DNA from: Osmia lignaria lignaria | Lineage: Eukaryota > Arthropoda > Insecta > Hymenoptera > Megachilidae | DNA length: 64,000 nt | Direction: 5' to 3' | NCBI RefSeq assembly: GCF_051020975.1 | Contig: NW_027478170.1 | Location: 5,890,001 to 5,954,000 of the forward strand | Part shown: positions 47,306 through 60,505 of the stretch, piece by piece | Position numbering within the stretch: position 1 is the stretch's first letter | Layout of the letters: every line of letters starts with the position of its first letter | Position numbers and translations under genes: made by a program | Notes under the pieces: generated by a model | Database searches by the model: none | What the model was told of the DNA's origin: nothing | Seen by the model: the letters and a program-made list of their open reading frames with translations, nothing else

Positions 47306-49559
47306 TTGCAGATTTAGCTCAAGGGAAGGGGCCTGACGGACATATTCCGAGATATTTCTTCTTCTTGTTGTTCCTCTTCTGCACAGCTAAGCTGGAAGTG
47401 GCATTTGCAGGTCGCAATAGTGCAGAGTTATCTCAAAGAAAGGGGCCACGGTGTTTCTGTATCTCTATTATGTTGGTGCGGCTTCGGAACTTTTAAATAT
47501 CTCGATATATCTCGAAAACTACGCTTCTGATCAAAAAACATCAGAGAACGTAAATTGTAGGAAATATAATTCTCTACAAAAAAGGTCTCTTAACATTTTG
47601 CCATAGCTTGCTTCGTTTCCGAGATATTTGCAGATTTATCTCAAGGGAAGGGGCCTGACGGACATATTTCGAGATATTTCTTCTTCTTGTTGTCCTTCTT
47701 CTGCACAGCTAAGCTGGAAGTGGCATTTGCAGCTCGCAATAGTGCAGAGTTATCTCAAAGAAAGGGGCCACGGTGTTTCTGTATCTCTATTATGTTGGTG
47801 CGGCTTCGGAACTTTTAAATATCTTGATATATCTCGAGAACTACGCATCTGATCAAAAAATATCGTAGAACATAAAAAGTAGGAAACTTAATTCTCTACA
47901 AATAAGGTCTCTAAACATTTTGCCATAGCTCGCTTGGTTTCCGAGATATTTGCAGATTTATCTCAAGGGAAGGGGCCTGACGGACATATTTCGAGATATT
48001 TCTTCTTCTTGTTGTTCTTCTTCTGCACAGCTAAGCTGGAAGTGGCATTTGCAGCGCGCAATAGTGCAGAGTTATCTCAAAGAAAGGGGCCACGGTGTTT
48101 CTGTATCTCTATTATGTTGGTGCGGCTTCGGAACTTTTAAATATCTTGATATATCTCGAGAACTACGCATCTGTTCAAAAAATATCATAGAACATAAAAA
48201 GTAGGAATCCTAATTTTCTACAAAAAAGGTCTCTTAACATTTTGCCGTAGCTCGCTTCGTTTCCGAGATATTTGCAGAATTATCTCAAGGGAAGGGGCCT
48301 GACGGACATATTTCCAGATATTTCTTCTTCTTGTTGTTCTTCTTCTGCACAGCTAAGCTGGAAGTGGCATTTGCAGCTCGCAATAGTGCAGAGTTATCTC
48401 AAAGAAAGGGGCCACGGTGTTTCTGTATCTCTATTATCTTGGTGCGGCTTCGGAACTTTTAAATATCTTGATATATCTCGAGAACTACGCATCTGATCAA
48501 AAAATATCGTAGAAAATAAAAAGTAGGAAACTTAAATCTCTACAAATAAGGTCTCTTAACATTTTGCCATAGCTCGCTTCGTTTCCGAGATATTTGCAGA
48601 TTTATCTCAAGGGAAGGGGCCTGACGGACATATTTCGAGATATTTCTTCTTCTTGTTGTTCTTCTTCTGCACAGCTAAGCTGGAAGTGGCATTTGCAGCT
48701 CGCAATAGTGCAGAGTTACCTCAAAGAAAGGGGCCACGGTGTTTCTGTATCTCTATTATGTTGGTGCCGCTTCGGTACTTTTAAATATCAGGATATATCT
48801 CGAGAACTACGCATCTGATCAAAAAATATCATAGAACATAAAAAGTAGGAAACTTAATTCTCTACAAAAAAGGTCTCTTAACATTTTGCCATAGCTCGCT
48901 TCGTTTCCGAGATATTTGCAGATTTATCTCAAGGGAAGGGGCCTGACGGACATATTTCCAGATATTTCTTCTTCTTGTTGTTCTTCTTCTGCACAGCTAA
49001 GCTGGAAGTGGCATTTGCAGCGCGCAATAGTGCAGAGTTATCTCAAAGAAAGGGGCCACGGTGTTTCTGTATCTCTATTATGTTGGTGCGGCTTCGGAAC
49101 TTTTAAATATCTTGATATATCTCGAGAACTACGCATCTGTTCAAAAAATATCATAGAACATAAAAAGTAGGAATCCTAATTTTCTACAAAAAAGGTCTCT
49201 TAACATTTTGCCGTAGCTCGCTTCGTTTCCGAGATATTTGCAGATTTATCTCAAGGGAAGGGGCTTGACGGACATATTTCCAGATATTTCTTCTTCTTGT
49301 TGTTCTTCTTCTGCACAGCTAAGCTGGAAGTGGCATTTGCAGCTCGCAATAGTGCAGAGTTATCTCAAAGAAAGGGGCCACGGTGTTTCTGTATCTCTAT
49401 TATGTTGGTGCGGCTTCGGAACTTTTAAATATCTTGATATATCTCGAGAACTACGCATCTGATCGAAAAATATCATAGAACATAAAAAGTAGGAAACTTA
49501 ATTCTCTACAAAAGAGGTCTCTTAACATTTTGCCATAGCTCGCTTCGTTTCCGAGATAT
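47306..49559 (+). repeat. Central 7-mer T G D N X Y Z, copy (m147-m153)
   Basis: Partner of 33,461-35,714: T with 'gtaggaaatataattc', X with 'cttcggtac'. Confidence 0.9.
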
Positions 49560-50847
49560 TTGCAGATTTATCTCAAGGGAAGGGGCCTGACGGACATATT
49601 TCGAGATATTTCTTCTTTTTGTTGTTCTTCTTCTGCACAGCTAAGCTGGAAGTGGCATTTGCAGTTCGCAATAGTGCAGAGTTATCTCAAAGAAAGGGGC
49701 CACGGTGTTTCTGTACCTCTATTATGTTGGTGCGGCTTCGGAACTTTTAAATATCTTGATATATCTCGAGAACTACGCATCCGATCAAAAAATATCATAG
49801 AACATAAAAAGTAGGAAACTTAATTCTCTACAAAAAAGGTCTCTTAACATTTTGCCATAGCTCGCTTCGTTTCCGAGATATTTGCAGATATATCTCGAGG
49901 GAAGGGGCCTGACGGACATATTTCGAGATATTTCTTCTTCTTGTTGTTCTTCTTCTGCACAGCTAAGCTGGAAGTGGCATTTGCAGCGCGCAATAGTGCA
50001 GAGTTATCTCAAAGAAAGGGGCCACGGGGTTTCTGTATCTCTATTATGTTGGTGCGGCTTCGGATCTTTTAAATATCTCGATATATCTCGAAAACTACGC
50101 TTCTGATCAAAAAATATCATAGAACATAAATTGTAGGAAACATAATTATCTACAAAAAAGGTCTCTTAACATTTTGCCGTAGCTCGCTTCGTTTCCGAGA
50201 TATTTGCAGCTTTATCTCAAGGGAAGGGGCCTGACGGACATATTTCTAGATATTTCTTCTTCTTGTTGTTCTTCTTCTGCACAGCTAAGCTGGAAGTGGC
50301 ATTTGCAGCTCGCAATAGTGCAGAGTTATCTCAAAGAAAGGGGCCACGGTGTTTCTGTATCTCTATTATGTTGGTGCGGCTTCGGAACTTTTAAATATCT
50401 TGATATATCTCGAGAACTACGCATCTGATCAAAAAATATCATAGAACATAAAAAGTAGGAAACCTAATTTTCTACAAAAAAGGTCTCTTAACATTTTGCC
50501 GTAGCTCTTTTCGTTTCCGAGATATTTGCAGATTTATCTCAAGGGAAGGGGCCTGACGGACATATTTCGAAATATTTCTTATTCTTGTTGTTCTTCTTCT
50601 GCACAGCTAAGCTGGAAGTGGCATTTGCAGCTCGCAATAGTGCAGAGTTATCTCAAAGAAAGGGGCCACGGTGTTTCTGTACCTCTATTATGTTGGTGCA
50701 GCTTCGGAGCTTTTAAATATCTTGATATATCTCGAGAACTACGCATCTGATCAAAAAATATCATAGAACATAAAAAGTAGGAAACTTAATTCTCTACAAA
50801 AAAGGTCTCTTAACATTTTCCCATAGCTGGCATCGTTTCCGAGATAT
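49560..50847 (+). repeat. Central 4-mer F E L R, copy (m154-m157)
   Basis: Partner of 35,715-37,002, sharing the private L head 'gcagctttatc'. Confidence 0.88.
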
Positions 50848-51812
50848 TTGCAGATTTAGCTCAAGGGAAGGGGCTGACGGACATATTCCGAGATATTTCT
50901 TCTTCTTGTTGTTCCTCTTCTGCACAGCTAAGCTGGAAGTGGCATTTGCAGGTCGCAATAGTGCAGAGTTATCTCAAAGAAAGGGGCCACGGTGTTTCTG
51001 TATCTCTATTATGTTGGTGCCGCTTCGGAACTTTTAAATATCAGGATATATCTCGAGAACTACGCATCTGATCAAAAAATATCATAGAACATAAAAAGTA
51101 GGAAACTTAATTCTCTACAAAAAAGGTCTCTTAACATTTTGCCATAGCTCGCTTCGTTTCCGAGATATTTGCAGATTTATCTCAAGGGAAGGGGCCTGAC
51201 GGACATATTTCCAGATATTTCTTCTTCTTGTTGTTCTTCTTCTGCACAGCTAAGCTGGAAGTGGCATTTGCAGCGCGCAATAGTGCAGAGTTATCTCAAA
51301 GAAAGGGGCCACGGTGTTTCTGTATCTCTATTATGTTGGTGCGGCTTCGGAACTTTTAAATATCTTGATATATCTCGAGAACTACGCATCTGTTCAAAAA
51401 ATATCATAGAACATAAAAAGTAGGAATCCTAATTTTCTACAAAAAAGGTCTCTTAACATTTTGCCGTAGCTCGCTTCGTTTCCGAGATATTTGCAGATTT
51501 ATCTCAAGGGAAGGGGCTTGACGGACATATTTCCAGATATTTCTTCTTCTTGTTGTTCTTCTTCTGCACAGCTAAGCTGGAAGTGGCATTTGCAGCTCGC
51601 AATAGTGCAGAGTTATCTCAAAGAAAGGGGCCACGGTGTTTCTGTATCTCTATTATGTTGGTGCGGCTTCGGAACTTTTAAATATCTTGATATATCTCGA
51701 GAACTACGCATCTGATCGAAAAATATCATAGAACATAAAAAGTAGGAAACTTAATTCTCTACAAAAGAGGTCTCTTAACATTTTGCCATAGCTCGCTTCG
51801 TTTCCGAGATAT
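50848..51812 (+). repeat. Shortened 7-mer: T/X hybrid, Y, Z, copy 2 (m158-m160)
   Basis: Partner of 37,003-37,967 with the same 1-bp loss ('ggggctgacgg') and the same switch from T to X between 50,972 and 51,021. Confidence 0.9.
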
Positions 51813-54066
51813 TTGCAGATTTAGCTCAAGGGAAGGGGCCTGACGGACATATTCCGAGATATTTCTTCTTCTTGTTGTTCCTCTTCTGCACAGCTAAGCT
51901 GGAAGTGGCATTTGCAGGTCGCAATAGTGCAGAGTTATCTCAAAGAAAGGGGCCACGGTGTTTCTGTATCTCTATTATGTTGGTGCGGCTTCGGAACTTT
52001 TAAATATCTCGATATATCTCGAAAACTACGCTTCTGATCAAAAAACATCAGAGAACGTAAATTGTAGGAAATATAATTCTCTACAAAAAAGGTCTCTTAA
52101 CATTTTGCCATAGCTTGCTTCGTTTCCGAGATATTTGCAGATTTATCTCAAGGGAAGGGGCCTGACGGACATATTTCGAGATATTTCTTCTTCTTGTTGT
52201 CCTTCTTCTGCACAGCTAAGCTGGAAGTGGCATTTGCAGCTCGCAATAGTGCAGAGTTATCTCAAAGAAAGGGGCCACGGTGTTTCTGTATCTCTATTAT
52301 GTTGGTGCGGCTTCGGAACTTTTAAATATCTTGATATATCTCGAGAACTACGCATCTGATCAAAAAATATCGTAGAACATAAAAAGTAGGAAACTTAATT
52401 CTCTACAAATAAGGTCTCTAAACATTTTGCCATAGCTCGCTTGGTTTCCGAGATATTTGCAGATTTATCTCAAGGGAAGGGGCCTGACGGACATATTTCG
52501 AGATATTTCTTCTTCTTGTTGTTCTTCTTCTGCACAGCTAAGCTGGAAGTGGCATTTGCAGCGCGCAATAGTGCAGAGTTATCTCAAAGAAAGGGGCCAC
52601 GGTGTTTCTGTATCTCTATTATGTTGGTGCGGCTTCGGAACTTTTAAATATCTTGATATATCTCGAGAACTACGCATCTGTTCAAAAAATATCATAGAAC
52701 ATAAAAAGTAGGAATCCTAATTTTCTACAAAAAAGGTCTCTTAACATTTTGCCGTAGCTCGCTTCGTTTCCGAGATATTTGCAGAATTATCTCAAGGGAA
52801 GGGGCCTGACGGACATATTTCCAGATATTTCTTCTTCTTGTTGTTCTTCTTCTGCACAGCTAAGCTGGAAGTGGCATTTGCAGCTCGCAATAGTGCAGAG
52901 TTATCTCAAAGAAAGGGGCCACGGTGTTTCTGTATCTCTATTATCTTGGTGCGGCTTCGGAACTTTTAAATATCTTGATATATCTCGAGAACTACGCATC
53001 TGATCAAAAAATATCGTAGAAAATAAAAAGTAGGAAACTTAAATCTCTACAAATAAGGTCTCTTAACATTTTGCCATAGCTCGCTTCGTTTCCGAGATAT
53101 TTGCAGATTTATCTCAAGGGAAGGGGCCTGACGGACATATTTCGAGATATTTCTTCTTCTTGTTGTTCTTCTTCTGCACAGCTAAGCTGGAAGTGGCATT
53201 TGCAGCTCGCAATAGTGCAGAGTTACCTCAAAGAAAGGGGCCACGGTGTTTCTGTATCTCTATTATGTTGGTGCCGCTTCGGTACTTTTAAATATCAGGA
53301 TATATCTCGAGAACTACGCATCTGATCAAAAAATATCATAGAACATAAAAAGTAGGAAACTTAATTCTCTACAAAAAAGGTCTCTTAACATTTTGCCATA
53401 GCTCGCTTCGTTTCCGAGATATTTGCAGATTTATCTCAAGGGAAGGGGCCTGACGGACATATTTCCAGATATTTCTTCTTCTTGTTGTTCTTCTTCTGCA
53501 CAGCTAAGCTGGAAGTGGCATTTGCAGCGCGCAATAGTGCAGAGTTATCTCAAAGAAAGGGGCCACGGTGTTTCTGTATCTCTATTATGTTGGTGCGGCT
53601 TCGGAACTTTTAAATATCTTGATATATCTCGAGAACTACGCATCTGTTCAAAAAATATCATAGAACATAAAAAGTAGGAATCCTAATTTTCTACAAAAAA
53701 GGTCTCTTAACATTTTGCCGTAGCTCGCTTCGTTTCCGAGATATTTGCAGATTTATCTCAAGGGAAGGGGCTTGACGGACATATTTCCAGATATTTCTTC
53801 TTCTTGTTGTTCTTCTTCTGCACAGCTAAGCTGGAAGTGGCATTTGCAGCTCGCAATAGTGCAGAGTTATCTCAAAGAAAGGGGCCACGGTGTTTCTGTA
53901 TCTCTATTATGTTGGTGCGGCTTCGGAACTTTTAAATATCTTGATATATCTCGAGAACTACGCATCTGATCGAAAAATATCATAGAACATAAAAAGTAGG
54001 AAACTTAATTCTCTACAAAAGAGGTCTCTTAACATTTTGCCATAGCTCGCTTCGTTTCCGAGATAT
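51813..54066 (+). repeat. Central 7-mer T G D N X Y Z, copy (m161-m167)
   Basis: Partner of 37,968-40,221, with 'gtaggaaatataattc' in T and 'cttcggtac' in X. Confidence 0.9.
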
Positions 54067-55354
54067 TTGCAGATTTATCTCAAGGGAAGGGGCCTGACGG
54101 ACATATTTCGAGATATTTCTTCTTTTTGTTGTTCTTCTTCTGCACAGCTAAGCTGGAAGTGGCATTTGCAGTTCGCAATAGTGCAGAGTTATCTCAAAGA
54201 AAGGGGCCACGGTGTTTCTGTACCTCTATTATGTTGGTGCGGCTTCGGAACTTTTAAATATCTTGATATATCTCGAGAACTACGCATCCGATCAAAAAAT
54301 ATCATAGAACATAAAAAGTAGGAAACTTAATTCTCTACAAAAAAGGTCTCTTAACATTTTGCCATAGCTCGCTTCGTTTCCGAGATATTTGCAGATATAT
54401 CTCGAGGGAAGGGGCCTGACGGACATATTTCGAGATATTTCTTCTTCTTGTTGTTCTTCTTCTGCACAGCTAAGCTGGAAGTGGCATTTGCAGCGCGCAA
54501 TAGTGCAGAGTTATCTCAAAGAAAGGGGCCACGGGGTTTCTGTATCTCTATTATGTTGGTGCGGCTTCGGATCTTTTAAATATCTCGATATATCTCGAAA
54601 ACTACGCTTCTGATCAAAAAATATCATAGAACATAAATTGTAGGAAACATAATTATCTACAAAAAAGGTCTCTTAACATTTTGCCGTAGCTCGCTTCGTT
54701 TCCGAGATATTTGCAGATTTATCTCAAGGGAAGGGGCCTGACGGACATATTTCTAGATATTTCTTCTTCTTGTTGTTCTTCTTCTGCACAGCTAAGCTGG
54801 AAGTGGCATTTGCAGCTCGCAATAGTGCAGAGTTATCTCAAAGAAAGGGGCCACGGTGTTTCTGTATCTCTATTATGTTGGTGCGGCTTCGGAACTTTTA
54901 AATATCTTGATATATCTCGAGAACTACGCATCTGATCAAAAAATATCATAGAACATAAAAAGTAGGAAACCTAATTTTCTACAAAAAAGGTCTCTTAACA
55001 TTTTGCCGTAGCTCTTTTCGTTTCCGAGATATTTGCAGATTTATCTCAAGGGAAGGGGCCTGACGGACATATTTCGAAATATTTCTTATTCTTGTTGTTC
55101 TTCTTCTGCACAGCTAAGCTGGAAGTGGCATTTGCAGCTCGCAATAGTGCAGAGTTATCTCAAAGAAAGGGGCCACGGTGTTTCTGTACCTCTATTATGT
55201 TGGTGCAGCTTCGGAGCTTTTAAATATCTTGATATATCTCGAGAACTACGCATCTGATCAAAAAATATCATAGAACATAAAAAGTAGGAAACTTAATTCT
55301 CTACAAAAAAGGTCTCTTAACATTTTCCCATAGCTGGCATCGTTTCCGAGATAT
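54067..55354 (+). repeat. Central 4-mer F E L R, copy (m168-m171)
   Basis: Partner of 40,222-41,509; L begins 'gcagatttatc'. Confidence 0.88.
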
Positions 55355-56642
55355 TTGCAGATTTAGCTCAAGGGAAGGGGCCTGACGGACATATTCCGAG
55401 ATATTTCTTCTTCTTGTTGTTCCTCTTCTGCACAGCTAAGCTGGAAGTGGCATTTGCAGGTCGCAATAGTGCAGAGTTATCTCAAAGAAAGGGGCCACGG
55501 TGTTTCTGTATCTCTATTATGTTGGTGCGGCTTCGGAACTTTTAAATATCTCGATATATCTCGAAAACTACGCTTCTGATCAAAAAATATCAGAGAACGT
55601 AAATTGTAGGAAACATAATTCTCTACAAAAAAGGTCTCTTAACATTTTGCCATAGCTTGCTTCGTTTCCGAGATATTTGCAGATTTATCTCAAGGGAAGG
55701 GGCCTGACGGACATATTTCGAGATATTTCTTCTTCTTGTTGTCCTTCTTCTGCACAGCTAAGCTGGAAGTGGCATTTGCAGCTCGCAATAGTGCAGAGTT
55801 ATCTCAAAGAAAGGGGCCACGGTGTTTCTGTATCTCTATTATGTTGGTGCGGCTTCGGAACTTTTAAATATCTTGATATATCTCGAGAACTACGCATCTG
55901 ATCAAAAAATATCGTAGAACATAAAAAGTAGGAAACTTAATTCTCTACAAATAAGGTCTCTAAACATTTTGCCATAGCTCGCTTGGTTTCCGAGATATTT
56001 GCAGATTTATCTCAAGGGAAGGGGCCTGACGGACATATTTCGAGATATTTCTTCTTCTTGTTGTTCTTCTTCTGCACAGCTAAGCTGGAAGTGGCATTTG
56101 CAGCGCGCAATAGTGCAGAGTTATCTCAAAGAAAGGGGCCACGGTGTTTCTGTATCTCTATTATGTTGGTGCGGCTTCGGAACTTTTAAATATCTTGATA
56201 TATCTCGAGAACTACGCATCTGTTCAAAAAATATCATAGAACATAAAAAGTAGGAATCCTAATTTTCTACAAAAAAGGTCTCTTAACATTTTGCCGTAGC
56301 TCGCTTCGTTTCCGAGATATTTGCAGAATTATCTCAAGGGAAGGGGCCTGACGGACATATTTCCAGATATTTCTTCTTCTTGTTGTTCTTCTTCTGCACA
56401 GCTAAGCTGGAAGTGGCATTTGCAGCTCGCAATAGTGCAGAGTTATCTCAAAGAAAGGGGCCACGGTGTTTCTGTATCTCTATTATCTTGGTGCGGCTTC
56501 GGAACTTTTAAATATCTTGATATATCTCGAGAACTACGCATCTGATCGAAAAATATCATAGAACATAAAAAGTAGGAAACTTAATTCTCTACAAAAGAGG
56601 TCTCTTAACATTTTGCCATAGCTCGCTTCGTTTCCGAGATAT
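55355..56642 (+). repeat. Truncated 7-mer T G D N/Z closing copy 2 (m172-m175)
   Basis: Partner of 41,510-42,797, with T carrying 'aaaaaatatcag' and N switching to the Z tail between 56,487 and 56,548. Confidence 0.88.
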
Positions 56643-57608
56643 TTGCAGATTTATCTCAAGGGAAGGGGCCTGACGGACATATTTCGAGATATTTCTTCTT
56701 TTTGTTGTTCTTCTTCTGCACAGCTAAGCTGGAAGTGGCATTTGCAGCTCGCAATAGTGCAGAGTTATCTCAAAGAAAGGGGCCACGGTGTTTCTGTACC
56801 TCTATTATGTTGGTGCGGCTTCGGAACTTTTAAATATCTTGATATATCTCGAGAACTACGCATCCGATCAAAAAATATCATAGAACATAAAAAGTAGGAA
56901 ACTTAATTCTCTACAAAAAAGGTCTCTTAACATTTTGCCATAGCTCGCTTCGTTTCCGAGATATTTGCAGATTTATCTCGAGGGAAGGGGCCTGACGGAC
57001 ATATTTCGAGATATTTCTTCTTCTTGTTGTTCTTCTTCTGCACAGCTAAGCTGGAAGTGGCATTTGCAGCGCGCAATAGTGCAGAGTTATCTCAAAGAAA
57101 GGGGCCACGGGGTTTCTGTATCTCTATTATGTTGGTGCGGCTTCGGATCTTTTAAATATCTCGATATATCTCGAAAACTACGCTTCTGATCAAAAAATAT
57201 CATAGAACATAAATTGTAGGAAACATAATTATCTACAAAAAAGGTCTCTTAACATTTTGCCGTAGCTCGCTTCGTTTCCGAGATATTTGCAGATTTATCT
57301 CAAGGGAAGGGGCCTGACGGACATATTTCTAGATATTTCTTCTTCTTGTTGTTCTTCTTCTGCACAGCTAAGCTGGAAGTGGCATTTGCAGCTCGCAATA
57401 GTGCAGAGTTATCTCAAAGAAAGGGGCCACGGTGTTTCTGTATCTCTATTATGTTGGTGCGGCTTCGGAACTTTTAAATATCTTGATATATCTCGAGAAC
57501 TACGGATCTGATCGAAAAATATCATAGAACATAAAAAGTAGGAAACTTAATTCTCTACAAAAGAGGTCTCTTAACATTTTGCCATAGCTCGCTTCGTTTC
57601 CGAGATAT
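56643..57608 (+). repeat. Start of a third block copy, F E L (m176-m178)
   Basis: Follows the second N/Z hybrid as copy 2 follows the first. F (m176) differs from m90/m133 in having 'ttgttgttcttcttc' and 'catccgatc'. E starts 'gcagatttatctcgaggg' as in m91/m134. L (m178) has a private 'acggatctg' and ends with a Z-like tail ('gatcgaaaaa...caaaagagg') instead of its own. It is therefore another hybrid, where the central organisation ends. Confidence 0.82.
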
Positions 57609-60505
57609 TTGCAGATTTATCTCAAGGGAAGGGGCCTGACGGACATATTTCGAGATATTTCTTCTTTTTGTTGTTCTTCTTCTGCACAGCTAAGCTGGAA
57701 GTGGCATTTGCAGCTCGCAATAGTGCAGAGTTATCTCAAAGAAAGGGGCCACGGTGTTTCTGTATCTCTATTATGTTGGTGCGGCTTCGGAACTTTCAAA
57801 TATCTTGATATATCTCGAGAACTACGCATCTGATCAAAAAATATCATAGAACATAAAAAGTAGGAATCCTAATTTTCTACAAAAAAGGTCTCTTAACATT
57901 TTGCCGTAGCTAGCTTTGTTTCCGAGATATTTGCAGATTTATCTCAAGGGAAGGGGCCTGACGGACATATTTCGAGATATTTCTTCTTTTTGTTGTTCTT
58001 CTTCTGCACAGCTAAGCTGGAAGTGGCATTTGCAGTTCGCAATAGTGCAGAGTTATCTCAAAGACAGGGGCCACGGTGTTTCTGTATCTCTATTATGTTG
58101 GTGCGGCTTCGGAACTTTTAAATATCTTGATATATCTCGAGAACTACGCATCCGATCAAAAAATATCATAGAACATAAAAAGTAGGAAACTTAATTCTCT
58201 ACAAAAAAGGTCTCTTAACATTTTGCCATAGCTCGCTTCGTTTCCGAGATATTTGCAGATTTATCTCGAGGGAAGGGGCCTGACGGACATATTTCGAGAT
58301 ATTTCTTCTTCTTGTTGTTCTTCTTCTGCACAGCTAAGCTGGAAGCGGCATTTGCGGCTCGCACTAGTGCAGAGTTATCTCAAAGAAAGGGGCCACGGTG
58401 TTTCTGTATCTCTATTATGTTGGTGCGGCTTCGGATCTTTTAAATATCTCGATATATCTCGAAAACTACGCTTCTGATCAAAAAATATCATAGAACATAA
58501 ATTGTAAGGAACATGATTCTCTACAAAAAAGGTCTCTTAACATTTTGCCGTAGCTCGCTTCGTTTCCGAGATATTTGCAGATATATCTCAAGGGAAGGGG
58601 CCTGACGGACATATTTCGAGATATTTCTTCTTTTTGTTGTTCTTCTTCTGCACAGCTAAGCTGGAAGTGGCATTTGCAGCTCGCAATAGTGCAGAGTTAT
58701 CTCAAAGAAAGGGGCCACGGTGTTTCTGTATCTCTATTATGTTGGTGCGGCTTCGGAACTTTCAAATATCTTGATATATCTCGAGAACTACGCATCTGAT
58801 CAAAAAATATCATAGAACATAAAAAGTAGGAATCCTAATTTTCTACAAAAAAGGTCTCTTAACATTTTGCCATAGCTCGCTTTGTTTCCGAGATATTTGC
58901 AGATTTATCTCAAGGGAAGGGGCCAGACGGACATATTTCGAGATATTTCTTCTTTTTGTTGTTCTTCTTCTGCACAGCTAAGCTGGAAGTGGCATTTGCA
59001 GTTCGCAATAGTGCAGAGTTATCTCAAAGACAGGGGCCACGGTGTTTCTGTATCTCTATTATGTTGGTGCGGCTTCGGAACTTTTAAATATCTTGATATA
59101 TCTCGAGAACTACGCATCCGATCAAAAAATATCATAGAACATAAAAAGTAGGAAACTTAATTCTCTACAAAAAAGGTCTCTTAACATTTTGCCATAGCTC
59201 GCTTCGTTTCCGAGATATTTGCAGATATATCTCAAGGGAAGGGGCCTGACGGACATATTTCGAGATATTTCTTCTTCTTGTTGTTCTTCTTCTGCACAGC
59301 TAAGCTGGAAGTGGCATTTGCAGCTCGCAATAGTGCAGAGTTATCTCAAAGAAAGGGGCCACGTGTTTCTGTATCTCTATTATGTTGGTGCGGCTTCGGA
59401 ACTTTTAAATATCTTGATATATCTCGAGAACTACGCATCTGATCAAAAAATATCATAGAACATAAAAAGTAGGAAACTTAATTCTCTACAAAAAAGGTCT
59501 CTTAACATTTTGCCATAGCTCGCTTCGTTTCCGAGATATTTGCAGATTTATCTCGAGGGAAGGGGCCTGACGGACATATTTCGAGATATTTCTTCTTCTT
59601 GTTGTTCTTCTTCTGCACAGCTAAGCTGGAAGCGGCATTTGCGGCTCGCACTAGTGCAGAGTTATCTCAAAGAAAGGGGCCACGGTGTTTCTGTATCTCT
59701 ATTATGTTGGTGCGGCTTCGGATCTTTTAAATATCTCGATATATCTCGAAAACTACGCTTCTGATCAAAAAATATCATAGAACATAAATTATAGGAAACA
59801 TAATTCTCTACAAAAAAGGTCTCTTAACATTTTGCCGTAGCTCGCTTCGTTTCCGAGATATTTGCAGATTTATCTCAAGGGAAGGGGCCTGACGGACATA
59901 TTTCCACATATTTCTTCTTCTTGTTGTTCTTCTTCTGCACAGCTAAGCTGGAAGTGGCATTTGCAGCTCGCAATAGTGCAGAGTTATCTCAAAGAAAGGG
60001 GCCACGGTGTTTCTGTATCTCTATTATGTTGGTGCGGCTTCGGAACTTTCAAATATCTTGATATATCTCGAGAACTACGCATCTGATCAAAAAATATCAT
60101 AGAACATAAAAAGTAGGAATCCTAATTTTCTACAAAAAAGGTCTCTTAACATTTTGCCGTAGCTAGCTTTGTTTCCGAGATATTTGCAGATTTATCTCAA
60201 GGGAAGGGGCCTGACGGACATATTTCGAGATATTTCTTCTTTTTGTTGTTCTTCCTCTGCACAGCTAAGCTGGAAGTGGCATTTGCGGCTCGCACTAGTG
60301 CAGAGTTATCTCAAAGAAAGGGGCCACGGTGTTTCTGTATCCCTATTATATTGGTGCGGCTTCGGAACTTTTAAATATCTCGATATATCTCGAAAACTAC
60401 GCTTCTGATCAAAAAATATCATAGAACATAAATTGTAGGAAACATAATTCTCTACAAAAAAGGTCTCTTAACATTTTGCCATAGCTCGCTTCGTTTCCGA
60501 GATAT
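57609..60505 (+). repeat. Return of left-family monomers (m179-m187)
   Basis: m179 and m182 combine F's 'tctttttgttg' with H's 'aactttcaaat' and 'aatcctaattttc' tail. m180 and m183 are Q ('gcagttcgc', 'aaagacagg'); m180 lacks 'ggccagacgg'. m181 and m185 are K. m184 is V-like (CACGTG 59,360-59,365) with a plain tail, and m186 is P with 'aactttcaaat'. m187 mixes 'tctttttgttg', 'cttcctctgc' and 'gcactagtgc'. The linker 'gccgtagctagctttg' before m180 and m187 is found only here. Types H, Q, K, V and P otherwise occur only in the first 14.8 kb. Confidence 0.83.

Larger units (their letters stand above)
42798..56642 (+). repeat. 43-monomer (13,845-bp) block, copy 2 (m133-m175)
   Basis: Monomer-for-monomer repeat of 28,953-42,797 at a constant offset of 13,845 bp (43 monomers minus the one base lost in m115/m158). 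All diagnostic and private bases I checked agree, including the T/X hybrid, the 'ggggctgacgg' deletion, 'gcagctttatc' and the closing N/Z hybrid. The block again ends with N/Z (junction 56,487-56,548), and the next three monomers begin a third round. Confidence 0.93.
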
